Of a DNA stretch of 20,476 nt, positions 1 to 6,946 are shown in pieces (the stretch's first letter is position 1; the number at the start of each line of letters is the position of its first letter). The notes beneath the pieces are model-generated. The model saw nothing but the letters and a program-made list of their open reading frames with translations, was not told the origin of the DNA and searched no databases. The position numbers were made by a program, and so were the translations under genes. Source of the DNA: Halieaceae bacterium (GTDB taxonomy: Bacteria; Pseudomonadota; Gammaproteobacteria; Pseudomonadales; Halieaceae). The DNA lies in contig QXYP01000031.1 of the NCBI GenBank assembly GCA_009886815.1, forward strand, positions 1 to 20,476, read 5' to 3'.

Positions 1-349
1 CGCCATCGAGGAAAGCTATCGTCAGGCCAACCCCAAAGGGGCTCTAGTCGATGCTGAAAAGCAATTAGATCGTCAAATTGCGGAATACGCTGTGGGGGCT
101 AGAGGGCTGATGTTCACCCACGTTCTTGATCGCGTTAGCCGAATTATTGCGGCAGACAATCAATTGACGCTCAGCAGTATTAATTACAGCGACAGCGCCG
201 GAGAGCTCCGGCTGGATTTGCTAGCGCCTAGCTACGATGACATTGAGGCTCTACGAGAGCGCTTCAGCCGTGCCGGCTTGGAGGCTACCTTAGAAACATC
301 TTCACAACGTAACGCGCAAGTCAGGGCGCGGCTTAGGGTGGCCCTATGA
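1..349 (+). CDS. gspL: Type II secretion system protein GspL, C-terminal part (5' end outside window)
   Basis: The reading frame is open from base 2 to a TGA at 347-349, so the N-terminal cytoplasmic actin-like domain and the membrane helix lie upstream of the window. What is visible is the periplasmic end: a charged helical stretch (about residues 1-35 of the fragment), then the ferredoxin-like domain with the pattern LTLSSINYSDSAGELRLDLL and a following helix, ending in R-ARLRVAL. GspL anchors the secretion ATPase GspE to the inner membrane and pairs with GspM. The stop overlaps the next start (ATGA), as is usual for gspL-gspM coupling. An internal GTG at 92 could be mistaken for a start, but coding clearly continues upstream of it. 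The identification rests on this fold pattern and on the gspM and gspN neighbours. Confidence 0.85.
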   Translation, partial: AIEESYRQANPKGALVDAEKQLDRQIAEYAVGARGLMFTHVLDRVSRIIAADNQLTLSSINYSDSAGELRLDLLAPSYDDIEALRERFSRAGLEATLETSSQRNAQVRARLRVAL

Positions 350-822
350 TGCTGCAGGATTGGTTCAACGGGCGTTCGCGACGAGAGCAGATTTATCTTC
401 TGTCCATGACTCTCGCGGTTGGCGCGTGGCTTGTTGTACAGGTGATCCTGTTGCCCGCATCTGCTGCAAGACAGCAGATGGCACTCAATAATGAAGTGGC
501 CTCTCAGGTGCTGAGTCGTGTCGATGCGAAGGCGACCCGCCTCATGGCACTTCGCTCAGCGACAGAGTCCTCTGATCGAAGCAGCCTCACAGCGGCAATT
601 AGCCGAATCAGTAACCTTGAAGGGCTGGTGGTTAGGCGTCTTCAACCCAATAGCCGCGGCGAAGTACAAGTGCGCTTCGAGGCTGTTACCTATGATGCAC
701 TGGCTAAGTGGTTGTATCGATTAGAGGTGACCGAAGGACTATTAGTGATCGACGCGTCAATCGTACGCAGCAGCGGGTTGGGCGGTGTCAACGCAACAAT
801 ACGTGTTGCTGATCTGGGGTGA
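346..822 (+). CDS. gspM: Type II secretion system protein GspM
   Basis: This 158-residue protein has the GspM layout: a short positively charged cytoplasmic N-terminus (FNGRSRREQ), one membrane helix at about residues 17-37, then a periplasmic part with a helical linker (about 45-85) and a small ferredoxin-like domain (about 90-158; RISNLEGLVVRRLQP and LYRLEVTEGLLVIDASI). GspM is an inner-membrane assembly-platform subunit that binds GspL and stabilises GspE attachment. The start ATG overlaps the gspL stop (ATGA). A second ATG follows at once (349), so the exact start may differ by one codon. Its stop overlaps the GTG of gspN. Length is normal for the family. Confidence 0.88.
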   Translation: MMLQDWFNGRSRREQIYLLSMTLAVGAWLVVQVILLPASAARQQMALNNEVASQVLSRVDAKATRLMALRSATESSDRSSLTAAISRISNLEGLVVRRLQPNSRGEVQVRFEAVTYDALAKWLYRLEVTEGLLVIDASIVRSSGLGGVNATIRVADLG

Positions 823-1559
823 AGGTGTCTGGGCGTATTTCGCTGGTCTTAGCGTGCTTATTGGTTTGTTTTACGCTATGGCAGCTACCCGCAAGAGTGG
901 TGGGTGTTCTGCTGCCCGAGAGACTGATGCTCAGTGCGCTTTCGGGCTCATTTTGGAGTGGCACCGCAGCGCGCAGCGCTTGGCTACTCGATGACGGCGC
1001 CTTAGTTTTAGGGCGGGTTCGTTGGCATTTGTCGCCGCTGTCTCTGGTGTCTTTGCGGCCCAAAGTCCTAATGAGTTTGGAGTGGGGTGGGCAGCAGCTG
1101 AACGGCGTTTTCCGGCGCAATCTGTCGGGCAATATTGTGGTCAAAGATTTTCACGCAGAGTTCGATAGCGGCCTGATTCGGCAAATGGTACCCCTCTATA
1201 TTGGCGGCCGTGTCGTTGCTGACTTCTCTGAAATACTCATAGCGTCGGATCAACTTCAATCACTCGATGGCAAAGTACTCTGGCAAGACGCCGTCTGGGC
1301 TGCTGCGGCAGGAGACGTGCCTTTAGGCGATTACCAACTGCGCTTATCGGGTCAAGATAGTAACGTGCAAGGGCGTGTCACAACCTTATCGGGCGGGCTG
1401 GTGGTGGCGGGGGACCTTGAGGTCACCGAAAATAACTATGAAATTGATCTTGATCTATCCGGGCCTGCCACTGCAAACGCTGAATTGGCCAGAGCGCTAC
1501 AACTAATAGCGGCCCCAACGGCCACTGGATTTGATATGGTTATCAACGGTCGCTTATAG
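819..1559 (+). CDS. gspN: Type II secretion system protein GspN
   Basis: This 246-residue protein has an uncleaved signal/anchor at about residues 5-26, then a beta-rich periplasmic body. The T2SSN family pattern is visible: LSGSFWSGTA at about 42-51, and WHLSPLSLVSLRP shortly after. GspN is an accessory inner-membrane component that is absent from many secretion systems; its precise role is not settled. The gene starts with GTG overlapping the gspM stop (GTGA), so the three genes are translationally coupled. It is the last gene of this operon: about 225 bases without a gene follow before the next start on the same strand. Confidence 0.82.
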   Translation: MKVSGRISLVLACLLVCFTLWQLPARVVGVLLPERLMLSALSGSFWSGTAARSAWLLDDGALVLGRVRWHLSPLSLVSLRPKVLMSLEWGGQQLNGVFRRNLSGNIVVKDFHAEFDSGLIRQMVPLYIGGRVVADFSEILIASDQLQSLDGKVLWQDAVWAAAAGDVPLGDYQLRLSGQDSNVQGRVTTLSGGLVVAGDLEVTENNYEIDLDLSGPATANAELARALQLIAAPTATGFDMVINGRL

Positions 1560-1643
1560 GGCATAAGGCTTTTAGTCTTGCGTGAGCACAAGCTACCCCC
1601 AAATTTTTGGGTCGAGGCATCGATTAACAGAGGTGCTGCAGGA

Positions 1644-1673
1644 TGCGCTAATAAGTAGTGCGCTAATAAGTAG
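1644..1673. repeat. Perfect 15-bp tandem duplication
   Basis: Two head-to-tail copies of TGCGCTAATAAGTAG occupy 1644-1658 and 1659-1673, with no mismatch. They lie in the gene-free stretch 1560-1784 between gspN and the NSS transporter. The rest of that stretch holds an AT-rich segment upstream of the transporter and a short CCCAAA/TTTGGG inverted repeat at about 1598-1611 without a T tract. The repeat may be slippage or a pair of binding sites; nothing in the sequence decides this. Confidence 0.9.
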
Positions 1674-1702
1674 CAAGAGACGGCTTGGGTCAGCCCGGTC
1701 GT

Positions 1703-1733
1703 TTAACAAGCTGCCGGCCGCTTAAAAAATAAT
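1703..1733 (+). promoter_or_regulatory. Possible sigma-70 promoter for the transporter pair
   Basis: TTAACA at 1703-1708 matches the -35 consensus at five of six positions. AATAAT at 1728-1733 matches the -10 consensus at five of six, with a 19-base spacer. AAAAAT at 1725-1730 gives a better 16-base spacer but a poorer match. The site is about 50 bases upstream of the NSS start, just after the 15-bp tandem repeat. A ribosome binding site AAAGGA follows at about 1769, eleven bases before the ATG. The spacing is not ideal, so this is only a candidate. Confidence 0.3.
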
Positions 1734-1784
1734 AGACCGCGACGTAATACCAACGCGCAACGATAAGAAAGGAATTCTCCAACT

Positions 1785-3131
1785 ATGACAGCTGCTATCG
1801 GTAGTGCACATTGGTCCAGTCGGTTCGCCTTTATTATGGCATCAGTCGGTTTTGCGGTGGGTTTGGGAAATATTTGGAGGTTTCCCTACGTCACAGGTGA
1901 GAATGGAGGCTCGGCCTTCGTTTTAATTTATTTGTTTTGCGCTTTTTGTATTGGCGTTCCCTGTCTTGTCGCCGAGCTTCTCATTGGTCGCCGTGGGCAG
2001 AGTAGCCCTCCTGAATCGATGGCGCGCGTTGCCGAGGAGTCGGGTCGGTCCCGGCACTGGCGTCTGGTAGGGGGTATGGGGGTTCTTACGGCATTTGCTA
2101 TTGCCGTTACCTACGCGGTGGTGGTCGGCTGGGTTCTGTTTTACCTATCTAAGGCCGCCATGACAGGTTTTGTCGGTGTCGATGCAGAGAGCTCATCCCA
2201 AGCCTTTGATGCCCTGTTAGTGAACAGCGGTGGCATGTTGTTCTGGACTTTATTGGGCAATCTGTTTGTCGGCGCGATCATTTTTTCCGGAGTGAAGGGG
2301 GGTATTGAGCGAGCCGTGACGGTCATGATGCCACTGATGTTTGCACTACTCATTGGTCTAAGTATTTACAACGTTTTTGCCGGCGGTTTCGTCGAGACTT
2401 TGGACTGGTTGTTTACCCCCGATTTCAGCAAGGTTGGGCCTGACACTTTGCTAGCAGCCATAGGCCAGGCTTTCTTTTCCCTAGGGGTCGCTATGGGTGG
2501 CATGATGATTTACGGGGCCTATCTACCGAAAGGTTTTTCAATTACCCGCGCCGCTATTATTGTTGTTCTTGCCGACACCTTGGTAGCGCTTCTTGCTGGG
2601 TTTGTCGTTTTTCCGGCGGTTTTTCACTACGGCTTAGATATTGCCAGCGGTGCGGGTCTTATTTTCCAAACCTTGCCGGTCGCCTTTGCGCAAATGCCGG
2701 GCGGGCATATATTTGCGACCCTGTTCTTCATTATGCTCGCAGTCGCCGGCATTACGAGTATGGTGGGATTGCTGGAATCCGTGACTGCATGGGTGGGAGA
2801 GCATTTCTCAATTCATCGCCACGCAAGTTCTGCAGTGGTTGTTGCGGCGGTCACTCTGTGCAGCGTTGCGAGTGTATTGTCCTACGGCGTCTGGTCAGAT
2901 TATACCGTGGCAGGCTTCAACTTTAATGATGTTGCCTTTGCGATTCCCGACAAAGTGTTATTGCCCGCTGGGGGATTACTCATTGCCACCTTTGCAGGTT
3001 GGTTCATGCTTAAAGTTCACAGCGAGGATGAGCTGCGCACTACGCCACTTGTTTATTCGCTGTGGCGCCAGTTGGTAAGGTGGGTGGCAGTCCCTGCGAT
3101 TGCATTTATTCTTATCTCAGGCTTGATCTGA
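1785..3131 (+). CDS. Sodium-dependent transporter, neurotransmitter:sodium symporter (NSS/SNF) family
   Basis: This 448-residue polytopic membrane protein has the NSS signature in TM1, GLGNIWRFPY at residues 26-35, followed by NGGSAF at 40-45 and a cytoplasmic arginine pair after TM2 (LLIGRRG). The unwound TM6 region is represented by GQAFFSLGVAMGGMMIYG. These segments form the sodium and amino-acid sites in the LeuT fold. About eleven hydrophobic spans are visible, the usual bacterial NSS number. The family imports amino acids or related amines with sodium; the substrate cannot be read from sequence here. The ATG at 1785 has an AAAGGA site upstream. An AGCS symporter gene follows after 9 bases, so the two are very probably co-transcribed. 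Confidence 0.9.
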   Translation: MTAAIGSAHWSSRFAFIMASVGFAVGLGNIWRFPYVTGENGGSAFVLIYLFCAFCIGVPCLVAELLIGRRGQSSPPESMARVAEESGRSRHWRLVGGMGVLTAFAIAVTYAVVVGWVLFYLSKAAMTGFVGVDAESSSQAFDALLVNSGGMLFWTLLGNLFVGAIIFSGVKGGIERAVTVMMPLMFALLIGLSIYNVFAGGFVETLDWLFTPDFSKVGPDTLLAAIGQAFFSLGVAMGGMMIYGAYLPKGFSITRAAIIVVLADTLVALLAGFVVFPAVFHYGLDIASGAGLIFQTLPVAFAQMPGGHIFATLFFIMLAVAGITSMVGLLESVTAWVGEHFSIHRHASSAVVVAAVTLCSVASVLSYGVWSDYTVAGFNFNDVAFAIPDKVLLPAGGLLIATFAGWFMLKVHSEDELRTTPLVYSLWRQLVRWVAVPAIAFILISGLI

Positions 3132-3140
3132 GGTATCACG

Positions 3141-4553
3141 ATGTTAGCAATATTAACCGACTGGTTGTGGACCTACGTCCTCATAGCCGCACTTCTCCTG
3201 GTAGGGCTTCGCTTCACTCTGGCCTCTAAATTTGTGCAACTGCGCCTGTTTACAGCCATGTTTGCGCAGCTTCGCGTGAGTCGGTCGGCTGGCAGCAAGC
3301 GGGGGATTTCTGGTGTTCAAGCCCTGCTGGTGAGCGTTGCAGGCCGTGTGGGTGGCGGCAACATTGCGGGTGTCGCCGTAGCTATCACCTTAGGGGGTCC
3401 GGGCGCGCTGTTTTGGATGTGGCTTATCGCCCTGCTGGGCATGGCAACCAGCGTGTTTGAGTGTTCATTGGCACAGCTGTTTAAGCGTCGTCATGGTGAT
3501 AATGACTTTCGCGGTGGACCCGCATTTTATATGCATTACGGTTTGGGCTGGCGCGTAATGCCGGTGGTGTACTCGCTATTACTGTTACTCACTTTGGGCC
3601 TTGGGTTCAATGCCGTGCAAGCTTATACCATCACGCAGTCGGTAGAGTCGGCCTTCGGTATTTCTACTTGGCAAACGGGCATTGCCTTGACCGCATTAAT
3701 GAGCGTGGTGATTTTTGGAGGTATCCGCCGAATTGCCGTTTTCTCCGAGTTCGTCGTGCCCATCATGGTTTTGGGTTATTTTGGTCTGGCGATCGTTGTT
3801 CTTGTGATGAATTACGCTCAAGTGCCGGCGGCGTTTGCCCTCATCCTCACTTCAGCCTTTGGTTTTGAGGAAGTGATCGGTGGGGGTGTTGCTGCCGCAG
3901 TCATGCAAGGGGCTCGACGGGGGTTATTTTCTAACGAAGCGGGTTTGGGTACTGCGCCCAATGTAGCGGCCGTCGCAGACGTAGCGCATCCTATGTCTCA
4001 GGGGCTCATTCAAGGTTTGAGCGTATTCATTGATACGATTGTTTTATGTACCTGCACGGCCATGATCATCTTGCTTTCACCGCTTTATCAACCCGGGGCA
4101 GAGGGTATTGAGGGGATAGCCTTAACTCAGCGAGCCCTCGCTACCCATATAGGCCCCATCGGTGAGCCTTTGGTCAGTATTGCCCTGGTGTTATTTGCGA
4201 CAAGTAGCATTGCTTATAACTGCTACCTAGGCGAAAACAGTATCGCCTATTTTAATGTGTCACCGAAAATCACGATTAACGCTTTTCGTATTGCCGTTTT
4301 AGTGTTGATCGCTTGGGCGTCACTGCAGGATATGGCGACTATTTTTAGCTTTTCCGACCTGACAATGGGTTTGTTAGCGGTGGTAAACCTTGTGGCGCTG
4401 TGGGCGTTATTTCCTGTGGGGATGTCGCTGTTGCGAGATTTTGAGGCGGGCCACAACAGGTCTACTCCGGTCTTTGATCGTGCTCGGATGCCTGAGCAGA
4501 ATCTGGATCCTGAGAGTTGGCCGGGGGTAGAGACGCCGGCCAAAACTGAATAA
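3141..4553 (+). CDS. Alanine/glycine:cation symporter family protein (AGCS, AlsT-like)
   Basis: This 470-residue membrane transporter has strong AGCS hallmarks: GRVGGGNIAGV at about residues 69-78, the segment FRGGPAFYMHYGLG at about 123-136, and FSNEAGLGTAPN at about 262-274, which belongs to the substrate/sodium pocket region of the LeuT-like fold. The C-terminal 35 or so residues are hydrophilic. Known members import alanine or glycine with sodium or protons. The ATG is preceded by GAGGT, and the gene lies 9 bases after the NSS gene. Two different sodium-coupled amino-acid symporters in one unit fit a sodium-rich habitat (inference). The last 92 bases are overlapped on the other strand by a candidate 47-codon gene. 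Confidence 0.92.
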   Translation: MLAILTDWLWTYVLIAALLLVGLRFTLASKFVQLRLFTAMFAQLRVSRSAGSKRGISGVQALLVSVAGRVGGGNIAGVAVAITLGGPGALFWMWLIALLGMATSVFECSLAQLFKRRHGDNDFRGGPAFYMHYGLGWRVMPVVYSLLLLLTLGLGFNAVQAYTITQSVESAFGISTWQTGIALTALMSVVIFGGIRRIAVFSEFVVPIMVLGYFGLAIVVLVMNYAQVPAAFALILTSAFGFEEVIGGGVAAAVMQGARRGLFSNEAGLGTAPNVAAVADVAHPMSQGLIQGLSVFIDTIVLCTCTAMIILLSPLYQPGAEGIEGIALTQRALATHIGPIGEPLVSIALVLFATSSIAYNCYLGENSIAYFNVSPKITINAFRIAVLVLIAWASLQDMATIFSFSDLTMGLLAVVNLVALWALFPVGMSLLRDFEAGHNRSTPVFDRARMPEQNLDPESWPGVETPAKTE

Positions 4554-4605
4554 CCGCGACGGTCAGCATCGCTAGCGCTAGCAATAGCCATTTTGGTGGT
4601 GTCAT
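4462..4605 (-). CDS. Candidate 47-residue single-pass membrane peptide coupled to the Deg protease gene
   Basis: Not a recognised gene. On the minus strand an ATG at 4605-4603 shares its first base with the TAA stop of the Deg-type protease gene (TAATG), the classic arrangement for translational coupling. The frame runs 47 codons to a TAG at 4464-4462. The product starts MTPPKWLLLALAMLTVAVIQ: a short N-terminus with one lysine, one hydrophobic span (about residues 6-22), then PASLPPANSQ and a hydrophilic acidic tail rich in D, E, Q and S. The hydrophobic part is encoded mainly in the space between the two convergent genes, and the tail is antisense to the AGCS C-terminus. It could be a small partner or regulator of the neighbouring proteases (inference), or a chance frame. 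The stop-start overlap and the clean membrane span favour a real gene. Confidence 0.5.
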   Translation of the reverse strand: MTPPKWLLLALAMLTVAVIQFWPASLPPANSQDPDSAQASEHDQRPE

Positions 4606-5684
4606 TAGCGTGTTTCTGACAGCGTAACGTCGAAGTTCTTCGTCGTATCACCACGTTTAGCGGTAAGGGAAATCGTATCTCCCACCTTGTATTTTTCTAA
4701 GGCCGAAAGGTAATCGTCTTGGCTACGAATAGGTTGCTCTTCAATGTGGGTGATGATGTCGCCTAGAATAATTTCGCCGCGCCTGTTGCGGGTGGCTCCC
4801 TGCATCCCGGCTTCAGCTGCTGGGAGTCCGCGAAGCACGCGAATAATGGCAACGCCTTTCACACCATAGCGACGCGTCCAGCGATCACTCGCCAGTTCAA
4901 CGCCCAGCACTGGGCGTAAAATCTTGCCATAGGCAATGAGTTGGGGAACAACTTCCTTCACCAAATTTACCGGAATGGCAAAGCCAATTCCTGCGCTACC
5001 GCCGCTGGGCGAATAAATAGCGGTATTGACGCCAACCAGCTGCCCCAAGGAATTCAACAGTGGTCCCCCTGAATTTCCCGGATTTATGGCCGCATCAGTT
5101 TGAATCACACCGCTAATTGTGCGGTTGCTGGGGGAGCGAATTTCTCGATCTAGGGCGCTAACAATGCCAACAGTGAGGCTGGTATCCAGACCAAAGGGGT
5201 TGCCGATCGCGAGAACTTTACGACCGACAGATAATTCTGCGGAATCACCTAACGGTAAAACAGTGAGATCCTTGGGTCGCTCTGATAGCCGCAAAACCGC
5301 AAGGTCTCGCTCAGGAGCCACCCCCACAACCTCGGCGGCAAAATCCTCCTCTGCAATAGTAACAGTGAGTTTGTCAGCGCCAGAAATCACATGAAAATTC
5401 GTCACCACCAGGCCACTGTCGCTCCAAATAAATCCCGAGCCCGCACCTTTTGGCACCTCGAGAACATTGGGTGAAAACATGGTCCTACGCAGTGCGCTAC
5501 TGGTGACCGATACCACCGCAGGGCTCGCCTGGCTGAAAATATCCGTTGTGTTTTTTTCATCGTTTGTTGCAAACGTCAAATAATCGACTTCGGTGTCCGC
5601 CCAGGTCACCGTGCTGCAAATTGCGCTGCAGCATAGCAAGACAAAAGCAGACCAGCGTCGAAGGATTTCGAGGCAAGCCCTCAT
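4605..5684 (-). CDS. Deg/HtrA-type serine protease (S1C) with one PDZ domain
   Basis: This 359-residue exported protease has an N-terminal hydrophobic segment at about 11-28 ending TVTWA-D, which reads as a cleavable signal peptide. A trypsin-like domain follows (about 45-250) with the triad His98 (TNFHVI), Asp127 (ERDLAVL) and Ser205 (NPGNSGGPL), then one PDZ domain (about 257-355). It has the single-PDZ size of DegS, but the wording around the active site (TNFHVI, TSLTVGIVSALDREIRSPSN, RPVLGVELA) is closer to the Deg1-like branch known from cyanobacteria and plastids, so the name degS would be an over-call. Predicted role: cutting damaged or signal-bearing proteins in the periplasm. The start overlaps the htpX stop (ATGA) and the stop overlaps the 47-codon frame (TAATG). 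Confidence 0.9.
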   Translation of the reverse strand: MRACLEILRRWSAFVLLCCSAICSTVTWADTEVDYLTFATNDEKNTTDIFSQASPAVVSVTSSALRRTMFSPNVLEVPKGAGSGFIWSDSGLVVTNFHVISGADKLTVTIAEEDFAAEVVGVAPERDLAVLRLSERPKDLTVLPLGDSAELSVGRKVLAIGNPFGLDTSLTVGIVSALDREIRSPSNRTISGVIQTDAAINPGNSGGPLLNSLGQLVGVNTAIYSPSGGSAGIGFAIPVNLVKEVVPQLIAYGKILRPVLGVELASDRWTRRYGVKGVAIIRVLRGLPAAEAGMQGATRNRRGEIILGDIITHIEEQPIRSQDDYLSALEKYKVGDTISLTAKRGDTTKNFDVTLSETR

Positions 5685-6559
5685 GATTTTTGCAATGCCA
5701 CAATACGATCTTCTAGGGAGGGGTGAGAGCGAAATAAGTCAGCAATGCCTGCTTTGCCGGGGCGAATACCAAAGGCAGTGAGTTCTCCGGGAAGTTCACT
5801 AGGTTGCCCTTGATCAGTTCGCAACCGTTGCAGTGCTGCGATCATGTCCTGCGACGTTGTGAGGCTCGCGCCCGCTGCATCGGCACGATATTCCCGCCAT
5901 CGCGAAAATTTCATCACCAGCATACTCGCTAAAAATCCAAGAGCAATTTCGGCCACTATGGTCACCACAAAGTAGCTAATCCCATAGCCGCGCTCGTTCT
6001 TGAACACAACGCGGTCTATGGTGTGGCCAATAATTCGTGCGGCAAACATCACAAAGGTGTTTACCACGCCTTGAATGAGGGTGAGTGTGACCATATCGCC
6101 GTTGGCCACATGACCCAGTTCATGGGCAAGGACCGCGCGAACCTCATTGGGGGAAAAGCGTTGTAGTAGCCCACTGCTCACAGCAACGAGGGCATCATTT
6201 CGGTTCCAGCCGGTGGCGAAAGCGTTGGCTGAGCTCGAGGGAAATACCCCCACTTCCGGCATTTTTATGCCAGCCTGTGTCGCCAAAGTGCTCACAGTGT
6301 CTAGCAGCCATTGCTCATCTTTATTGCCAGGGTTTTCAATAATGACAGTACCCGTGCCCCTCTTAGCCATCCATTTGGACAGCAGCAGGGAAATAATGGA
6401 TCCGCCGAAGCCAAAGAGTGCACAAAAGACCAACAGAGCAGAGAGGTTGAGGTCTACGCCATTTGCATCGAGTACGCCGCTGAACCCCAGCAGATTAAAG
6501 ACCAAGCCCACTAACACTAAAACAGCCAGGTTAGTGCCTAAAAATAGAAGAATGCGCAC
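5681..6559 (-). CDS. htpX: Membrane zinc metalloprotease HtpX
   Basis: At 292 residues it matches the length of E. coli HtpX (293). Two N-terminal membrane spans (about 3-25 and 40-62) are followed by the zinc motif HELGH at 146-150, two more hydrophobic stretches (about 158-178 and 195-216), and the third zinc ligand Glu223 in the conserved WREYRADAAG. HtpX (M48B) removes misfolded inner-membrane proteins together with FtsH. The start is a GTG at 6559-6557, with GGAG about ten bases upstream inside the end of the preceding gene. There are 2 bases after the 116-codon gene and a 4-base overlap with the Deg gene, so all three should be translated from one message. Heat-shock or envelope-stress control is expected, but no promoter is visible here. 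Confidence 0.95.
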   Translation of the reverse strand: MRILLFLGTNLAVLVLVGLVFNLLGFSGVLDANGVDLNLSALLVFCALFGFGGSIISLLLSKWMAKRGTGTVIIENPGNKDEQWLLDTVSTLATQAGIKMPEVGVFPSSSANAFATGWNRNDALVAVSSGLLQRFSPNEVRAVLAHELGHVANGDMVTLTLIQGVVNTFVMFAARIIGHTIDRVVFKNERGYGISYFVVTIVAEIALGFLASMLVMKFSRWREYRADAAGASLTTSQDMIAALQRLRTDQGQPSELPGELTAFGIRPGKAGIADLFRSHPSLEDRIVALQKS

Positions 6560-6561
6560 TG

Positions 6562-6912
6562 TCAGAGTTCTCCAGTTTTACTCTCTTGAATGGTAGAGAT
6601 AGGGGTAGATGGTCCTTTTTCAAGGGGAGCTACCGCCAAACTCTCTTGGCCAGTTGCTTCGGCCTCATCCTCAGCGTCCGGTAACGGAATACTTGAAACG
6701 TCCAGCTTGGGCAGCTTACCGTCGACAAGGTTCAATGTGAGAATGTCACAGCGCAAAAGCACGTCTTTAGAGCTCAACTCGAAAACGTTGTTCACAGCTT
6801 CATCCCGGTGGGTCAGGGCGAGTACGCGACTGCCGTCGTGGCCATCGACCCATCGTTTGCCGCGGCCCCAGTAATGGCCATCCTGATTAGTCACAATAAA
6901 AACGGTGCTCAT
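6562..6912 (-). CDS. Unknown protein of 116 residues in the htpX operon
   Basis: I do not recognise a named family. The protein has no signal peptide and no membrane span, so it is predicted to be cytoplasmic. Residues 1-75 look like a small folded domain with alternating strands (STVFIVTNQDGHYWGRGKRW, then HRDEAVNNVFELSSKDVLLR, then CDILTLNL). Residues about 79-116 form a flexible acidic tail (DAEDEAEATGQE and onward). The ATG has AAGGT seven bases upstream. The stop lies 2 bases before the htpX GTG, and the htpX ribosome binding site is inside this gene, so translation of HtpX probably depends on it. The close linkage suggests a link to membrane protein quality control (inference only). Confidence 0.8.
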   Translation of the reverse strand: MSTVFIVTNQDGHYWGRGKRWVDGHDGSRVLALTHRDEAVNNVFELSSKDVLLRCDILTLNLVDGKLPKLDVSSIPLPDAEDEAEATGQESLAVAPLEKGPSTPISTIQESKTGEL

Positions 6913-6946
6913 GAGATACCTTGGTATTTAAGAATTTTTTGGAAGA

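Noticed and set aside
1598..1611. CCCAAA/TTTGGG inverted repeat after gspN as a terminator
   Set aside because: The stem is short and AT-rich with a loop of two bases, and no U run follows; not convincing.
4571..4582. Perfect palindrome GCTAGCGCTAGC between the convergent AGCS and Deg genes, a possible terminator
   Set aside because: There is no loop and no T tract on either side. On the minus strand it encodes Leu-Ala-Leu-Ala in the 47-codon frame, which explains the repeat.
4247..4654. 135-codon minus-strand frame across the AGCS/Deg junction
   Set aside because: It starts inside the Deg gene in another frame and is antisense to AGCS, with no membrane or domain pattern. The 47-codon frame in the same place has the better start context.
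6147..6596. 149-codon plus-strand frame opposite htpX
   Set aside because: Antisense shadow of htpX with no recognisable pattern and no neighbour context.
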